This document shows positions 5,859 through 7,384 of a stretch of DNA of 7,384 nt, piece after piece. The notes under the pieces are model-generated. The model was not told where the DNA came from and ran no database searches. It saw only the letters and a list, made by a program, of their open reading frames with translations. Source of the stretch: Gammaproteobacteria bacterium (GTDB lineage Bacteria > Pseudomonadota > Gammaproteobacteria > SZUA-21); the NCBI GenBank assembly GCA_003233075.1, contig QIKQ01000187.1, forward strand, positions 1 through 7,384. The letters are read 5' to 3'. A program made the position numbers and the translations under genes. Position 1 is the stretch's first letter. Each line of letters begins with the position of its first letter.

Positions 5859-6908
5859 TTGGGTATAAATCGATTGTTTATCACAGCGAGTATTTTGCTC
5901 AAAGTATTTTTGTTAATTTCATTTTTATATATTCCTATTCTTTATGCCGATTCAAAATCGATTGATTCTGCTAATTTTGACGATTTCCCATTAAAACACG
6001 CAATTGAAAATCCAGCCTGGTTTAAACTAAGTTTTTTAGAGCTGAAGGTTGATATAGAAGAAGCGAAAGAAAATAATAAAAGCGGTGTCTTATTATACTT
6101 CGGTCAAAAACGTTGTCCCTATTGTAAAAAATTTATTGATGATAACTTCACCAAAAAAGATGTATTAAAGTATGTTAAAGCTAACTTCGATGTTATCGGC
6201 ATTGATGTACGCGGCACTAAAACAGTTGTAGATTTTAATAATAAGGAATTATCAGAGCGAGAATTCGCAGTACAGCAAAAAGCAAATTTTACCCCCACCT
6301 TAATTTTTTATAACTTGCGTGGCCAAATGATATTAAAGTTAGTGGGTTATCAATCGCCGTATCGATTCCGGGCCGCAATGGAGTATGCGCGTGATAAGCA
6401 CTATACCGCTGAAAGCTTTCGCGATTATTTAAGTCGGGCGAAGAAAGATTTAACTGACAAACTGGCTGGCTTGAACAAGCAAAATTATTTTAGCCCGCCA
6501 CCGTTTAAACTGGATCGTCGCAAAGTTAAAAATGCCAAACCACTCATGGTGTTTTTCGAGCAGGGCAACTGCCATGCTTGTGATGTCCTACACACGGGTC
6601 CCTTAATGAACTTCAAAACCAAAAAACGAATGCGTTTTTTTGAAGTGGTGCAATTAAACATGTGGGCAGATACTCAGATCGTTACTCCCAAGGGTAAAAA
6701 ATTAACCGCAAAAAAATGGGCCGAAAAACTAAACATTAACTATGCACCGACTTTGATTGTTTTTGACAAGCAAGGCAATGAAATAATTAGAGCCGGATCT
6801 GTTGTACATTTTTTTCGACTTAGCAAAATTATAAGTTATGTATTAGACCAGGGTTACAAGAAATTTGGTAACTATCGCGCATGGCGCATGAGCTCAACTT
6901 CGCAGTAG
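5859..6908 (+). CDS. Exported protein with two thioredoxin-fold domains
   Basis: From TTG 5859 the protein has 349 residues (360 if ATG 5826 is used). It begins with a signal peptide: a basic GINR start, then a long hydrophobic run ending ILYA, with predicted cleavage after residue 30. Domain 1 (about 65-185) has LYFGQKRCPYCKKF with CPYC at 86-89 and a cis-proline site TPTL (Pro146). Domain 2 (about 225-335) has MVFFEQGNCHACDVL with CHAC at 238-241 and APTL (Pro297). Each domain therefore keeps both active cysteines and the cis-Pro, as in thiol-disulfide oxidoreductases of the SoxW/thioredoxin-like group. It should act in the periplasm, reducing or forming disulfides; the substrate and direction are unknown. 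CHAC is an unusual motif. It follows the ankyrin gene by 71 bases in the same direction, so co-transcription is possible. The mature protein is Lys-rich. Confidence 0.85.
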   Translation: MGINRLFITASILLKVFLLISFLYIPILYADSKSIDSANFDDFPLKHAIENPAWFKLSFLELKVDIEEAKENNKSGVLLYFGQKRCPYCKKFIDDNFTKKDVLKYVKANFDVIGIDVRGTKTVVDFNNKELSEREFAVQQKANFTPTLIFYNLRGQMILKLVGYQSPYRFRAAMEYARDKHYTAESFRDYLSRAKKDLTDKLAGLNKQNYFSPPPFKLDRRKVKNAKPLMVFFEQGNCHACDVLHTGPLMNFKTKKRMRFFEVVQLNMWADTQIVTPKGKKLTAKKWAEKLNINYAPTLIVFDKQGNEIIRAGSVVHFFRLSKIISYVLDQGYKKFGNYRAWRMSSTSQ

Positions 6909-7272
6909 CAACAATTAACGTGTATTGAAGTCCATTATAAGTTGTTCTTAGCTCATAACCTCAAGCTAACTCAAGCGCATTCATAAGCTTTTCCTAATAA
7001 GAGCCATTTAAACACAGCATTCTGTCCTATTACGCGCACTTTCTCCTCTTAAGTGCTTGAGTTGGAGTGCTTTGAGCAGTTAAACTTAGGGATTGACTTT
7101 AAATCAATTGCACCATTGTGGTGTGTTTCGTCACCTCATTTGATGTGTACAATATGTACCCAAAAAATGAGCGAGGCGTTCCAGGTTTGATGTGTGTAGT
7201 TATTAATGAATTACAAAGAAGTTAAAGTAATAAGTAAGTTAATCGAACGATCTATATTGAGGAAAATTTAAT
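6909..7272. other. Intergenic region and csp leader
   Basis: No supported gene lies in this stretch. A GCACTT/AAGTGC hairpin (7036-7056) and two direct repeats, AGTGCTTGAG (7052-7061) and AGTGCTTTGAG (7066-7076), are seen. AACTCAAGC (6968-6976) can pair with GCTTGAGTT (7055-7063), nine perfect bases about 80 apart. None is followed by a T-run, so no terminator is called. The last roughly 110 bases probably form the csp mRNA leader, in keeping with the long untranslated leaders of cold-shock genes. I do not see a clear cold-box match. Confidence 0.4.
7147..7159 (+). promoter_or_regulatory. Possible csp promoter -10 inside a small dyad
   Basis: TACAAT (7148-7153) matches the sigma-70 -10 consensus in five of six positions. 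It sits inside a near-palindrome GTACAATATGTAC (7147-7159). No good -35 lies 16-18 bases upstream, as only TTTC-like sequence is there. If used, transcription would start near 7160 and give a leader of about 113 bases before the csp ATG. Confidence 0.35.
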
Positions 7273-7384
7273 ATGAGTACAGGAATTGTAAAGTGGTTCA
7301 ATGCGGATAAAGGTTTTGGTTTCATTACGCCGGACGATGGCGGAAAGGATCTATTTGTTCATCATTCTGAAATCCAAAGTGGGG
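7273..7384 (+). CDS. Cold-shock protein, CspA family (3' end outside the window)
   Basis: The visible 37 codons encode MSTGIVKWFNADKGFGFITP followed by DDGGKDLFVHHSEIQSGG. They include both nucleic-acid-binding motifs of the cold-shock domain: RNP1 (KGFGFI, residues 13-18) and RNP2 (LFVHH). Members bind single-stranded RNA and DNA and act as RNA chaperones. Family members are about 65-72 residues, so roughly half the gene is seen and the rest lies past the window edge. ATG 7273 has GAGGA at 7259-7263, nine bases upstream. Which paralogue it is, and whether it is cold-induced or constitutive, cannot be told from this half. Confidence 0.95.
   Translation, partial: MSTGIVKWFNADKGFGFITPDDGGKDLFVHHSEIQSG

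Noticed and set aside
6971..7039. 22-codon minus-strand frame with AGGAG upstream of GTG
   Set aside because: Very short, no recognisable motif, and in a region of repeats; a chance frame is more likely.

Overview
The window looks like chromosomal DNA from an AT-rich gammaproteobacterium. It holds a periplasmic Slt70-type lytic transglycosylase, a DUF2835 protein (a family I know mainly from gammaproteobacteria), secreted thioredoxin-fold domains and a CspA-type cold-shock gene. Genus cannot be fixed from the sequence. No phage, plasmid, CRISPR, rRNA or tRNA gene is visible.

Layout, left to right: (1) 1-352, a gene-poor edge carrying the first copy of a structured repeat made of five consecutive hairpins. 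(2) 353-2443, minus strand, slt. (3) 2444-2879, an AT-rich divergent intergenic region with a terminator-like hairpin and several inverted repeats. (4) 2880-3494, plus strand, a small membrane-anchored NERD-domain protein. (5) 3495-4491, about 1 kb with no intact gene. It contains the second five-hairpin repeat, a previously unlisted minus-strand reading frame of 78 codons without a normal start codon (probably a frameshifted small gene), helically phased T-tracts, and a 154-bp foldback element with terminal inverted repeats flanked by TA. (6) 4492-5787, a tight two-gene operon: DUF2835, then a membrane protein with five predicted membrane spans, a possible PH-like beta domain and two ankyrin repeats; the first stop codon touches the second ATG. 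(7) 5859-6908, an exported protein with two thioredoxin-fold domains (CPYC and CHAC). (8) 6909-7272, a long leader and intergenic region. (9) 7273 to the window end, the N-terminal half of a cold-shock protein.

Slt (cell-wall cleavage) and the double thioredoxin protein (thiol chemistry) both act outside the cytoplasmic membrane, and the NERD and ankyrin proteins are membrane-anchored, but no shared pathway can be argued from order alone. The most unusual content is non-coding. The two five-hairpin repeats differ in sequence but keep their stems through paired changes, and their ends resemble the ends of the foldback element, which suggests one family of small non-autonomous elements sharing terminal sequences. 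The disguised small gene at 3858-4113 is the other item most worth checking.
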